Source: Cymodocea nodosa (lineage: Eukaryota; Streptophyta; Magnoliopsida; Alismatales; Cymodoceaceae). From it: 64,000 nt of DNA. The position numbers were made by a program, and so were the translations under genes. This document shows, one piece after another, positions 34,346 to 46,643 of the stretch (its first letter is position 1; each line of letters opens with the position of its first letter). The stretch lies in assembly GCA_036874045.1 (NCBI GenBank), contig CM072339.1, positions 9,431,501 through 9,495,500 of the forward strand, in the 5' to 3' direction. The notes below the pieces were generated by a model that searched no databases, was not told the DNA's origin, and was given only the letters and a program-made list of their open reading frames with translations.

Positions 34346-36352
34346 TGTTTAGAATGAAAAAGTGCATAATATTAATGATTAAATGATGGTTAATTGCATA
34401 ATATTTAGCTTATCATATGAGAATTAAGCCATTATGTTATAATTGCTCTGTTATATGCTTTAATGAAAGAATCTGCTTAATTTCAAGAAATTAATGTTAA
34501 TTTAGTACATTTCTGAATTATCGATAAATTACAGGCTGTGAAATTCCTAAGTATCTGAATTTTCTATTATTTCAGGCAGTTATGTTTAACGTACCGAACA
34601 TGTATCAGATAGTTATGTTTAAATTACTAGACAGTTATGTTTTAAAAGAATATTTTATTATTTCCTGAAGTACATGTGTCATGTTCTGGAAGAATGACTT
34701 AAGTAGATTTTCGGTTAGTTATCTCTAACTATTTGAAATGCACAGATGCATTTCGGATAGTTAGACCAGTAACTCTCCGAGATGTTTCTTTTATTATAAA
34801 ACTACTGATGACATGTGTTGTGATCTGGAAGATTGACTTAAGTTATATATCGGTGAGTTATTTGTAACTATCCAAAATGCATCTGAGCATCAGATAGTTA
34901 AATTTATGCACGTGTTTTATAGTTAAATCAACGAAGCAAGTCTGTTGAGTTATCTGTAACTCCATAGACCATTTATTTTCTAATATGCCACTGTAGCGGT
35001 TGCAAAAACAAGATAGTTGGAAGGAAAAACCATGATCACACGTATCACGCAGGAATTCAATCATCGAAGGAAGAAGAAATCATCGTCGTTGATATGAATG
35101 AAGGAAATCCAACCGATCATTCAAGTAGAAGCAGTTACCACTAAAGAAATATAAAAGAAAAGAAGAAAAAAAGCAACGTGGTGTGTGATCGATGGGTGTG
35201 GCCAGTGTGTGCAGAGGAGGATCACCAAACATTTTGCAGGCAACGTCGGCAATTCTCTAAAGTATCACACCAACCATCATCACGACCACCATAATCACCA
35301 ACAATCAGAGGTTTATGAGGATACTTTCCTGATGTCGGGTCGATTTCGAGCCAAACACATTGCCTGACAACCATTGTGAGGAGTGATCGCGTTGCGGGAA
35401 GGGAAGCCATTTTCACCAAGCGCCGACTCATATCTCAGGAGATCGTAAAACTTCTAGCATTGGCTTCGGGTTGATGCCTGTATGCTGAAGAGGAGATCAT
35501 TTTGCAATTCTAAACTCGCGATTCTATAGGAAGAGGAGACAGAATTGTAAGTGGTTTAATTTTCAGTGGTGTAATCGCGTCACATGTAGTGACGGAAGTA
35601 TTTACTATCTACTAAGATTACTTTACATTTCACCTTTCGCCCATTTCCATGCTCATATCAAAACAAAAATACCAAAAACAACTTATCTGTGTTTATATTT
35701 TGTATTTGAGTGTTGTATTGTTTGTTTTGTATCGTGATTAATGTTATCTTTGTCAGTGTTGTGATTGTTTTATGTTTGTTTTAGTTTTACAGTTTACTGA
35801 AATTGGTTCGTTCAAAAGACTTAAAGATTTTAATGGTTATTGTTTGAATTATTTGAATGTTAATATTGCCTAATGATAAATCTAGTGTTTACTAACATTA
35901 AAGAGCTTAATTGATGTTATTTACAATCTGTGGAACTGCCCAAGGGTTGGCCGAATTCCTCTGTAAATAGCAGTATTAAATAGGAAATGTTAGTGTAACT
36001 CAACGGACTAAGTCCGTTGAGTTAACTATAACTCAATGGAGAGCTTATTGAATATATAAATTTGATTGTTAAAAACGGAACAGTTCGCAATTCTTAAGTA
36101 ATTCCCTATGGGATCGACCTGTACTTGCACACTAATACAATAGACACTATGCACTTGCAGTTAAAACACAAATTGGAATTAATATCTAATTTGTGTGAAA
36201 GGTTGTTTGTTTACTTCTAAAAAGAAATTCAGTGATATAGGCATAAAGATAAATTAACTAAGTAAAAATAGAAGTTAACAAATCCTAGTTTTTCTGACTC
36301 GTTGCTAGGTAACTAATTCAAGTTTTCTGGTGCTGTGTTGGAGATCCAAACA
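34346..36352 (+). repeat. 5' LTR of Athila element G
   Basis: 2007 bp, TGTTTAGAATG to GATCCAAACA; TGTTTGGA/TCCAAACA are the terminal inverted repeats, the left one with one change. The minus-strand LTR at 48320-50394 is its homologue. TATA box TATAAAAG at 35150-35157. It holds CACGTG at 34910 and paired motifs such as TCGGTGAGTTA...TAACTATCC near 34852. A perfect 11-bp hairpin lies at 35997-36023. Short ORFs inside (for example the His-rich one at 35185) are not conserved in the other copy. Confidence 0.88.
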
Positions 36353-36359
36353 TGTCTTC

Positions 36360-36377
36360 TAGCGTCGTTGCCGGTGA
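36360..36377 (+). other. Primer-binding site of Athila element G
   Basis: TAGCGTCGTTGCCGGTGA, seven bases after the LTR. It resembles the Athila site TGGCGCCGTTGCCGGGGA (Asp tRNA) with four changes. Confidence 0.75.
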
Positions 36378-36453
36378 ATTCATATAAGCAACTATTAGAG
36401 CTGTTTTGTTTTAATAGCCAGAGTGTTATGTGTTTTCTTCTGTAATTGAGAAT

Positions 36454-37962
36454 ATGGCATATGCTTATGCTCAAAGATTTCTGAAACCTATAGTTAGCAT
36501 ATGTGAATTTTGCAATTCTGAAGGACACGACATTTCTAACTATTTGAAACTAAGACGCTTGCAGATGGTTAGATCACATGAACAACAAATGAATTATCCT
36601 CAATATAATAGAGCTGAGTATGAGAATCCTATAGTTTACCCAACTAATGGTCAGTATAGAATGTGTAATATGTTGAGAGACACGGAAGTTTGGGATAAGT
36701 ATGACATACTAGAGCGTAGTATAGAGCAAAACTTGGACAAACTAGAATACTTTATGTGTCACCAACAAGAATTCAACCAATTAAACTATAAGGAAGCATA
36801 TTCAGAACCTAAAATGGATATAATTTACGAAACTGAAAAAACCATAATGAAAATTGATCAAAAATTGAATTTAATGAGATTAGATGATCTGGAAAGAAAA
36901 CTAAAATCATTGGACGAATATACAATGAAAATACAAGTTATGCAACAAGACAATGAAAATTATAATGTTATAGATCTGCATAATTTGGAAAATACACAAC
37001 CAAAAGAAAATACTAATGCAAGAGAATTTAAAGAATGCACTTTAAAACTAAAAACAATTGAATATCATAATCACGAAAATGATAAACAAAAACATCATGA
37101 GAGTAACAAAAATCTGGAAGATGTATGTGTAACATTAAGATCTAGAACTGATATACCATCAAGAACTCAAAATGAAAATAATATGAAGGTGGATAAGAGT
37201 AAAAATCAAAATGATAATGAAAATGTAATGGCTGAAAATCTAGAAATCAATGAAGAACAATCTGAATCTGCTAATGAGACTAAAAATGATCAAAAAAATC
37301 AAACGAAAGAAAAAGAATCTTTTAAATCACAATCTTTAGCACCCTATCCTGAAAGATTACAACAAACAATACCTGAAAAATAAGAAAAAATCAGAGAAAT
37401 TTTTGAAAAAGTACAGGTTAACATTCCTTTGTTAGATCTATTTCAGAAAATGCCACCTTATGCTAAATTTCTGAAGGATTGGTGTACTAAGAAAAGAGAG
37501 CGAAAGGTTCTTAGAAAGGTCTTTTTAGCTGAGCAAAGTAGTTCCCTATTTCTGCCACAAATTCCTAAAAAATTATCTAATCTTGGAATCCCTATTATAT
37601 CATGCACCACAGGAAATACCATTCTAGAAAGATCCTTAACCGACTTAGGTGCAGATATAAATGTTATACTAAGTGATATATTTGCATCCTTAGGATTAGA
37701 AGGCTTAACTCCTACTAGTACGGTTATTCAATTAGCTGATAGAAGTATAAGATACCCTAGAGGAAAAATTGAGGATGTCTTAATTAAAATCAAAAACTTT
37801 ATATATCCTATCGATATTGTAATTTTGGATTCCCAACAAATTAAGCATAAAAATAGTAATACATCTTTAATTTTGTGAAGGCTATTTTTAGCAACATCAG
37901 AGGCTGTTATAAATTGTATAACAGGATTAATGAAGTTAGCATATGGTAATGAAGATAATTAA
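36454..37962 (+). pseudogene. Athila gag C-terminus and protease (element G)
   Basis: The in-frame ATG at 36454 is not a true gag start. Sequence begins at a zinc-knuckle-like CEFCNSEGHD near 36508, so the capsid part is missing between primer site and here. A long Asn/Glu/Lys-rich charged linker follows to TAA at 37381. In the same frame come VNIPLLDLF, MPPYAKFLKDW and the retropepsin: LTDLGADIN near 37638 (DLGA active site) and ADRSIRYPRG near 37737. TGA at 37876 interrupts just before the LFLATSEA stretch. This order (PYAKF, then LGA, then YPRG) is characteristic of Athila-type gypsy elements. The protein would process gag-pol in virus-like particles. Confidence 0.82.
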
Positions 37963-38142
37963 ATATTTTCAAACCAGAAAGGTTTAAGGAATTAGAAATG
38001 TCTTTACATACCATAGACTTTTTAGAGGATGAAGGAGATATGTTAGATGATGTGATTCAAGAAGAATTAAATAGGCAAATCAATTCTGAAACTTTAGAGG
38101 AAAGTGAAAGCATAAATATAGAAGGAGATGCTCATAAATATT
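37963..38142 (+). other. Remnant between protease and integrase; RT deletion junction
   Basis: An acidic stretch (HTIDFLEDEGDMLDDVIQEE, 38010-38070) is the usual post-protease linker of Athila elements. Reverse transcriptase and RNase H should follow and are absent. At the junction stands GATGCTCATAAATATT (38127-38142), an exact copy of 38179-38194 in the integrase 52 bp downstream, consistent with templated repair of a break. Confidence 0.8.
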
Positions 38143-39195
38143 CTGCAATGTGGGTTTTATTGGCCAACACTATTCAAAGATGCTCATAAATATTGCTTAA
38201 GTTGTTTAAGATGTCAACAAATAGGAAGAATATCAAAGAGGAATATGATGTCTCTTAATCCTATTGTTGAGGTTGAAATCTTTGATGTGTGGGGAATAGA
38301 TTTTATGGGTCCATTTCCTATGTCTAATCAATTTAATTACATATTGTTGGGGGTGGATTATGTATCTAAATGGATAGAAGCTATTCCTACAAAAATTAAT
38401 GACAACAAAGTGGTAATACAATTTATAAGAACAAATATATTTGCTAGATTTGGAATACCTAAAGCTATTATCAGTGATAGAGGAACTCATTTCTGTAATA
38501 GAAGTTTTGAAGCCTTAATGAAGAAATATGGAGTAAACCACAAAATTGCAACATCATATCATCCGCAAACAAGTGGACAAGTAGAAAGTGCAAACAAACA
38601 AATTAAATTAATCTTGAAAAAAGTAGTAAATCCTACTAGAACAAATTAGGCTAATAGATTGATTGATGCACTTTGGACTTATAGAACTACTTATAAAACG
38701 AGCTTAGGTATGTCACCTTTTAGCCTAGTATATGGAAAAAGTTGTCATTTACCTGCTGAAATAGAACATAAAGCTTATTGGGCATTAAAAACTCTGAACA
38801 CAAATTTAAATCAAGCTATTGAAAATAGGAAAATGCAATTAATTGAATTAGAAGAATTTAGAAATGAAGCTTATTCGAAGACTGTAAGAGAAAAAGAGAA
38901 AATGAAATTATGGCATGATAGGAAAATTATTCCAAAAAGCTTTGAAATAGGACAAGAAGTATATCTTTACATGACTAGACTACGTAACCATCCAGGAAAA
39001 TTAAGATCTAGATGGGTAAGACCTTACATAGTTCAAAATATTTATCCTTATGGAGCTATTGAGATTGAAAATTCTAAAAATCAAAATATCTTTAAATTAA
39101 ATGGACAAAGACTTAGACCTATTCTAAAAATACCAAAAAGCTCCTTTGGAATTATAGAAGTAGTTAGAATAGAGGACTACTTGAGCTTTACTTAG
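38143..39195 (+). pseudogene. Athila integrase (element G)
   Basis: Integrase inserts the cDNA into the genome in the nucleus. The second half of the zinc-binding HHCC domain is present (CLSCLRC near 38195). The core has all catalytic residues: Asp in WGIDFMGPF (near 38292), Asp in IISDRGTHF (near 38470) and Glu in GQVESANKQ (near 38577). The C-terminal region includes the Athila-type CHLPAEIEHKAYWALK near 38745 and a basic tail ending at TAG 39193-39195. Only one stop breaks it, TAG 38647-38649. The N-terminal His pair was lost with the reverse transcriptase deletion. Confidence 0.9.
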
Positions 39196-39811
39196 TAAGA
39201 AATCAGTTTTTATTTTATTTTCATATATATAAAAAAAAATCCTAGTAAATTTAAAAAATTATAAAATATAAAAAATTGTTGCGATTCAACCGACTGGATC
39301 TATCGGTATGATCGGAACATAAAAAAATCTATATTAATTTTTAGTAAAAAAAAAAAAACTTTTGATTTTACCGAAACATAGTATTGGTTCAACGAAAAAA
39401 GTCGGTCTGACCGAAATATAGTATCGGTTAAACTGGTAAAAACCGAAAAAAAACTATTATCTTAAGTTTTTTTTTTATATATATTTGTTTGTACGGGGAG
39501 TCCGTTGAGTTACGCTTAACTCAACGAACTTACTCCGTTGAGTCTTGAGTTAGTGAATGAGCTTATTCCATTGAGTTAATTGCAACTCAACGGAGTACTG
39601 TAGCTAAGTCCACGGACGTAGTCCGTGGAGTTATCCTTGATTCCACGGATGAGAGAGTGAGAGTTTTCTTTGGGAAATGACCCGATTACCCGCCTAAACT
39701 TAGGGCTTATTTAGACTAAAACTTAGGGTTTTGGGGGCATTATCCAGCAGATCAGTTAGAACTTAGAACAGTAGATATTAGAGCGATTCTGTGTCGTTGT
39801 GTATTTCCACG
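39196..39811 (+). other. Spacer before the extra ORF (element G)
   Basis: No gene. A/T homopolymers alternate with degenerate CCGAAACATAGTA / ATCGGTA units (39290-39450). Then come hairpin motifs: a perfect 10-bp inverted repeat CGTTGAGTTA/TAACTCAACG at 39503-39512 and 39517-39526, and further ACTCAACGGAGT and CCACGGA...TCCGTGG pairs to 39645. A comparable hairpin block is at 55130-55310. Confidence 0.7.
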
Positions 39812-41334
39812 ATGAGGAAGATGACGCCTGAGTTCTGGGAAGATGCGGTTGACACATCATAATTTCTGAAAGAGTTAGAGGAATGGCACACGCGGTAGAA
39901 AATTCGGAATACGACAAGAGAAAAAGAGATACAAAAGGTAGAATCAGAACTTTTGAAGTTGAGAAAATATTTAGTAGATTTGGGTATACAAATACCCTAG
40001 ATAATGGAAACAAGAATTAGAGTAGCAACAGAAATTGCTGTCAGTAAAGAAAGAAAAATTAGGCCAAACAATGAAGTAGCCCTAGAGCTAATCCAACGCA
40101 AAGCCAGATTATGGTTCAAAAAGTACATTGCTGGTTGTGCAAGGGGTGTAATAAGGTGGCAGCAACAAGCAGAGGAAGAACAGGAGGAGCCAACTACTGA
40201 AAGACCTGTTCCTGAGGAACAGCAGCTAGGACCTTCAGTTCCACCATTCAGGCCATTGGCATGAGCAGCAATGTTGGGGCCTTCAATTGAAGAGGAATTA
40301 AGAGAATTCCAAGGACTAGTTCAAGTTGGGAAAAACCAAGGAGAACCAAAAGATGTGGTAGTAGCTAAAGCACACTTGGTATTTGATGCACTTTGCAAGA
40401 AGAGGGCTGTAGAAAAATTGAAAGCCCAATACAAAATTAAAGTTGAACAACATCAAAGAACTACTATCAGATTTGCTGCAAGAGGAGAAGCTGAAGCTGG
40501 TCCTTCGAGACCAGCAAATATTGAAAAAATTAAATAGGAAGAGCTAGTACCTGTGGCTCAAAGGCGTGCAGAGCCTTTGTTTTTAGATTTAATCTCAGAA
40601 GAAGAAGAGGAAGACTAGGCCCAATTGATCACACGAAGGAAAGGAAAAGAGATAGTGCTTGAATATCAAAAGGAAATTAAATCGGAAGTACCAATATCAA
40701 CAGGGCCTGTAGAGCCAATTTTTATAAACCTGCTATCCGATTCTGAGGAGGAGTAGGAGTAGCAGCATCAAAAGCAAAGAGAAGAAGAAAAATAGGCTAA
40801 AATTAATCTACAACTTTTACAAGAAGAAGAAACAGAAAATAGGGTAGACATTGAATTGCCCATGACTCCATCCCAATCTGCCAAAGAATCAGAAAGAACA
40901 GTTACAATGCAGATTGGTAGTCAGGAGGAAGAAGAAAGAACAGATAATGAATAAGAAGCTGAACAAAGCCATATGGAAAGAAATGGCTTTGCAGATTCCA
41001 CTGAAGAGCAAGAAACTCTTCAGCAATTTATGGAAAGAATTCAAGATAGAGTTGAGAGTTCTGTCGGCTTACCACCACAGTCAAAAGCAGAAGCAAATGT
41101 TTACGAATCTGCAGAACATTTTCAGCAAGTTCAAGTTCAACCTATGGAAGAGGAAGATCAAGAACAAACCCATCTAGAACAACAAAGTCACATTCCTGAC
41201 CCGATTGAAGCAACAGTTCTGAATGAAGTAAATTTTTGGAGTCAGGAAGCTTATAATAAATACTAAAAGATTAGAGGTTATGATATTATATACAGTAGAC
41301 CGGTAAATTAGGACGGAATGCAAGAAATCAAAGA
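39812..41334 (+). pseudogene. Extra ORF of Athila element G, part 1
   Basis: ATG at 39812 (MRKMTPEFWEDAV) starts a frame that, with stops at 39860, 39896, 40001, 40262, 40535 and later, runs to the H insertion. An N-terminal coiled-coil-like stretch is followed by ARLWFKKYIAGCARG (near 40106) and a very Glu/Gln-rich middle. Around 41230-41334 it enters the conserved C-terminal domain, which resumes at 46644. The minus-strand homologue is 57771-55735. WFKKI-type and C-terminal motifs are shared with the Sirevirus extra ORF (8755, 30252). Function unknown; often called env-like, but no envelope features are visible. Confidence 0.72.
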
Positions 41335-41707
41335 TGTTGTGTGGAAAGATCAAACAAACGTAGAGCATCTAGGGGTGGCGTGGAGAAGAGATCTGCGCGG
41401 AAGAGAGGATTGCGAGTGGAGAATTTGAAGAACAATAAATTTACATGGTTCCCCAACACGGGTATGTCCACGGGTGATCAATCTATCGTGATTCCTTGCT
41501 GTATGGTTGCTGGTACAAAGAAGGGGGAGAACAAAATCAAGGGATGGTTTGGCATGGCATCCCTTGGACGTGGATGACCCCTTACATATATAGGGGCAAC
41601 GGTTGGTGATACCCAAAAGACAAGTTTGCCCCTATACAAATTATCAAAGAAATACAACCATATTCAATGACACATACATATACTTGATGGAAGACACATG
41701 CATCACA
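41335..41707 (-). repeat. 3' LTR of Tork element H
   Basis: 373 bp; on the plus strand TGTTGTG to CATCACA. The TATA-like CTATATATG on the minus strand is near 41593-41585. The polypurine tract AAGGTGGAGATT adjoins it on the minus strand at 41719-41708. Confidence 0.95.
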
Positions 41708-41775
41708 AATCTCCACCTTGTCTTTCATCAATCTTCATCACGAACAGGTGATGGATCACTAAGACCCAACTTGGG

Positions 41776-44700
41776 TTAGCAGCAACAATAGACGTTGAGT
41801 AAGTCCAAGGAATGCTTGAACTTGCTTTCAACAACGCCCTTTGTAAACATATCAGCCGGATTGTCCTTTGTGTTGACCTTCATAATCTTTATCCTGTCTT
41901 CATTCCTAAGGAAGTGATACTTAACATCAATATGTTTAGTTCTATCATGAAAGACATTATCTTTGGAGAGACAAATAGCGCTAAGACTATCACAGAAGAT
42001 ATCAGCTTTATCAATGCGCCAACCAAAGTCTCCAAGTAAGCCTTTCAACCAAATTCCTTTGCAACTTCTATCATAGCCACATATTCAGCCTCAGTTGTGG
42101 ACAGAGATACTGTAGGCTGAAGAGTTGATTTCTAACTCACAATAGAACTTGCAAATATAAAGACATAACCAGATAATGATCTCCTTCTGTCAACATCACC
42201 TGCATAGTCTGAGTCTGTATAACCAGCCATAGTACAACCTTGATCTGTTGCATACCTCAAGCCAACACCTGGAGTTCCTTTCAAATATCTGAATATCCTT
42301 TTAACTGCTTCCCAATGTTCCCTGCCCGGATTGGACATGAACCTACTAACAACACTCAAAGGATATGCTAGATCAGGCCTAGTGCATATCATAGCATACA
42401 TAAGACTTCCAAATGCCTGTGCATAAGGAACTCGCTGCATATCAAGCTTTTCAGAATCAGTTTGTGGACACATCGCAGATGACAATTTGTCATTTTTGTC
42501 ATAAGGCGTGCTAATGGCTTTGCATGAAACCATAACAAATCTACTAAGGATCTTCTTAATATACTTCTATTGATTCAAAAACAGCTTACTAAAATTTCTT
42601 TCACACGTAATCTCGATTCCAAGAATTCTGCCAGCTGGACCAAGATCTTTCATATCAAATTCTGATTTTAATGTGTCCTTCAGCTCCTGTATCACTTCGA
42701 TATTCTTCGCACCTATAAGAATATCATCAACATACAATAACAAATAAACATGTGTACCCTTATCAAGAGTTTTAACATATACACATGAATCATAGTTGCT
42801 GCGTCTAAAACCAACTTTAACTATAAAGGCATTAAACCTTTTGTACCATTGGCGTGGTGACTGTTTAAGTCCATACAAGGACTTATTTAATTTGCACATC
42901 CAATCAGATTTACCTTTCACCACAAACCCTGTTGGTTGTTCTATCCAAATATTTTCTTCCAACTCACCATGCAAGAATGCCGTCTTTACATCTAGTTGTT
43001 CCAATTCTAAATTCTATGCTACAGCAATGGATAACAAAATTCTAATAGATGTATGACGTACAACAAGAGCAAATACCTCATTGAAGTCAACTCCTCGCTA
43101 TGAATAACCTTTGGAGACTAATCTTGCCTTATGTTGCACACCTGCATTGCCTTGAGTCACAATCTTCTTTTTATAGAGCCATTTGCAACCAACAATATTT
43201 GTGTTCTTTGGACGTTTCACCAGTTCCCAAGTCTTGTTCTTATAGAGAGATTGAAGTTCCTCCTCCATAGCAGACATCCAAACACCTACTTCTGAATCTT
43301 TCATTGCAGCTTCATATGTAGGTGGATCAACAAAATCCTCCACCTCAACTACTACTTGTAAGGCAAAAGCAACCAAACTGTCATAGTCATATCTAATCGG
43401 AGGTCTAACATCTCTTCTAGGATGATCTTTGCCAATGGTTCTTGGTGGTGGGCTCCACCTCTTCCTCCTCAACTTCATTTTCTTGAGTTTCAGATGAGAT
43501 TTCTCTAATTTCAACTTGATTAGTGATAGGCAGCTACTGTGCGTCATCTATCTCCATCTGTTCAAGAAGGGTGTGCTCAATTTTTGGAGTTTCACCTACT
43601 AGTTTATCTGTTGCCTGCAAAAGAGAATTCTCATCAAAAGTAACATCACGACTATATATTACTTTGTGAGATTCAATATCATATATCTTGTATCCCTTTA
43701 CACCAACACCATAGCCCACAAATATGCCTTTTTTGGCATGTGGTTCCAGCTTGCCATTGTTCACGTGATAGTAAGCTGGACACCTGAAAATTCTGAGCTT
43801 TGAATAACTAGCAGATCTTTTCAACCATACCTCAAGATGTATCTTCCCATCTAAGGCACTAGAATGGGACCTGTTCACTAGATAGGAAGCTGTGTTAACA
43901 GCCTCTGCCCAAAACTTCTTGCTCAAACCTACATGAGACAACATACAACGTGCCTTTTCTAGGAGTGTTCTGTTTAATCTTTCAACCACTCCATTTTGCT
44001 AAAGGGTATACCTGACAATGTTATGCCGTGTAATGCCTTCATCTTTACAAAAGTTATCAAATTCTTGAGAACAAAACTCAAGACCATTATCAATTCTAAG
44101 ATATTTTACCTTTCTGTCTATTTGGTTTTCTACCTACTTCTTCCAATGCTTGAAGCAAGAAAAAGCTTCACTTTTGTGTGTCAAAAAGAAAACCCAGTTC
44201 ATCCTTGAATGACAGTCAATGATAGAAAGAAAATATCTGGAACCTGCAATAGAAGGCTGACATGAAGGCCCCCAACAATCAGCATGAATATAATCAAGAA
44301 CTCCCTTAGAGCTATGCTGACTGCGTGCAAATGACACTCTTTTCTGTTTGCCAAAGACACAATGCTTGCACATGTCAATACAAGCAACCTTGTGTCCATC
44401 AAACTTGCCTAGACTACTCAGTTTCTGTATTCCTTTTTGCTCCAAATGACCCATCCTTGAGTGCCACATCACAGAAAAATCCTGCTGACCAGATATAGCT
44501 GATGTTGTTGTGCCTACAATTAGAGTGTCCTACAAAATGTATAAGGGACCAGATTTGGTTCCCTTCATAACAACTAACGAGCCTTTCAGTATGTTGATCT
44601 TCCCCTCACCACCTGTATATCTATAACCCTTAGCATCAATGGCCATCAGTGAGATCAGACTTTTTCTAAGCTTTGGGACGTGCCAAACGTCCTCCAGAAT

Positions 44701-45705
44701 TTTAACTGTGCCATCATGCAGTTTAAATTTTATAGTGCCCACACCAACTTTAGAACACACATCATCATTGGCCAAAGTCACTTGACCACCCTCCACCTGC
44801 TCGTAGATGTCAAAATACTCCCTAGTAGGAGTCATATGATGTGAAGCTCCTGAGTCCATAATCCACTGATCATCAGAATAGGCACTGCAACAAATTGTAA
44901 GAGAAAAGTCATCACCTGATGCAGAACTGGTTTCTGCCACAACAGCCTTTCCTTTGTTCATAAGCTTGGGACAATGTGATTTCCAGTGTCCTTTCTCCTT
45001 ACAGTAATGGCAAGTATCCCTAGAGTACTTGCCCTTCGACTTGCTTCTGCTTCTATTCTTCCCTCCACCTTGTCTCTGGCTTCTTCCCCTATTCTCTTGC
45101 TACTGAGCTGAGAGGCCAGCATCACTTGCCTCGTTTCTACCATGCATCATGTGCTTGAGCTCCCTGGAATGAAGGCTGGACCTCACTTCTTCCAGTGTAA
45201 TTGAATCTCTTCCAACTACACAAGACTGAACAAAGTTTTCATAACTCAATGGGAGTGAACAAAGCAAGATAAGCATAGCTGCATCTTCTTCTTCTATGAT
45301 TACTCCAATATTCTTGAGTTCTATCAGAATAGCATTTAGCTGATCTAAATGCTGCTTAAGAGGTACCCCTTCTATCATCTTTAAAGAGAACAATCTCTGC
45401 TTTAACAACAATTTGTTTGTTAAAGACTTAGTCATATACAATGACTCAAGTTTCTGCCAAAGACCTAATGAGGTAGATTCATCAGCAACTTCTATTATAA
45501 CTTCATCAAACAAACACAACAAGATGGTGGAGTGAGCTTTCTCCTCCTGCAATTCAAACTCTGGCGAATTTCTATTCAGAGTAGTATCCTTATTTAAAGG
45601 AGCCCAAATACCTTGTTGCTTTAGAAGTGCTTTCATCTTAATTTGCCATAAGATGAAGCTATTCTTACCATCAAACTTTTCTATCTTCAACGCCGAAGTA
45701 TTCAT
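41776..45705 (-). pseudogene. Tork gag-pol polyprotein, one reading frame with stops (element H)
   Basis: ATG at 45705 (MNTSALKIEKFDG). Gag UBN2 domain to about 45160, then a complete zinc knuckle CX2CX4HX4C (CHYCKEKGHWKSHC, about 45008-44967). Protease DSGASHHM is near 44858. Integrase has HSRMGHL near 44462, CKHCVFGK, the DDE region (DCWGPS, then shifted, then NGVVERLNR near 43995) and KKGIFVGYG. Reverse transcriptase has VKTAFLHGE near 42994 and YVDDILIGA near 42741. RNase H has TDSDYAGD near 42230 and DNPADMFTK near 41869, ending near 41776. Gag and pol share a frame, as in other Tork elements. Stops, mostly TAG, are near 45103, 44532, 44123, 44003, 43545, 43104, 43016, 42566 and 42132; a small indel near 42050 shifts the frame. 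Confidence 0.92.
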
Positions 45706-46250
45706 GTTTTCAAAACAACAAACAACCAGCAATACACACGAGATACAATGTGATTTCAACAAACACAATTCTACGGCAAGGTACACAATAGCAAGCAATA
45801 TCTCAACAACAATATGCTACTGAAACTACTGATTTCAATGAAATGCAATCAGCCACAAGCCAAGCACATTACTTCGCACAAAACAGTAGCAAATACTTGC
45901 ACAAACCAAGCACAAAACCATAATCACAAAATGCCCAAAATCCGACAATCAAAGAGTCACTCGTCTAGAAAACTACTATGCCCTAGCCAGACGCCTCCTA
46001 CTGTATCTCTCTGAATACGAAACTTCTGACCACAAAATTTTAAAGGAAAGAAGTTCAGGAAGCTTACTACGCATCCTCAAAATTTGAGATGCAACGGAGC
46101 ATGGACGAGGAAGGCGCACGACTTGGCGTCTGAGTGTGCAGACTGGCGCCAGCGATGACGATAGTTACAACAATGGAGAGATCCCTTCCAGAAATGGCTT
46201 GAACCTTGATCAATCTCTTCGAAACTTCAGATGAAAACCCGGAGATGTCC

Positions 46251-46268
46251 AACCTGGCTCTGATATCA
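46251..46268 (-). other. Primer-binding site of Tork element H
   Basis: On the minus strand TGATATCAGAGCCAGGTT, two bases inside the 5' LTR. It is the Met-tRNA site with one G to A change near its start; element F has the usual TGGTATCAGAGCC at 31199. Confidence 0.88.
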
Positions 46269-46270
46269 GT

Positions 46271-46643
46271 TGTTGTGCTGAAAGATCAAACAAATGTGGA
46301 GCATCTAGGGGTGGCGTGGAGAAGAGATCTACGTGGAAGAGAGGATTGCGAGTGGAGAATTTGAAGAACAACAAATTTACGTGGTTCCCCAACACGGGTA
46401 CGTCCACGGGTGATCAATCTATCGTGATTCCTTGCTATATGGTTGCTGGTACAAAGTAGGGGAAGAACAAAATCAAGGGATGATTTGGCATGACATCTCT
46501 TGGACGTGGATGACCCCTTACATATATAGGGGCAATAGTTGGTGATACCCAAAAGACAAGTTTGCCCTTGTACAAATTATCAAAGAAATACAACCATATT
46601 TAATGACACATACATATACTTGATGGAAGACACACGCATCACA
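46271..46643 (-). repeat. 5' LTR of Tork element H
   Basis: 373 bp; on the plus strand TGTTGTG to CATCACA, with a minus-strand TATA-like box near 46529-46522. The outer end adjoins the target duplication AAAGA. Confidence 0.95.

Larger units (their letters stand above)
41335..46643 (-). mobile_element. Tork-like Ty1/copia element H, complete
   Basis: A 5309-bp minus-strand element with 373-bp LTRs at both ends, inserted in the Athila extra ORF. The perfect 5-bp target duplication AAAGA is at 41330-41334 and 46644-46648. Primer site at 46251-46268 and polypurine tract at 41708-41719. By eye the LTRs differ at about 22 of 373 positions, nearly all transitions. Gag-pol order and TNT1-94-like wording place it in the Tork lineage. 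It is the best preserved element in the window but carries about nine stops. Confidence 0.95.

Noticed and set aside
35185-35367. His-rich short reading frame in the Athila LTR
   Set aside because: Lies in the LTR, uses CAC/CAT-rich microsatellite-like DNA, and is not kept in the homologous LTR at 48320-50394.
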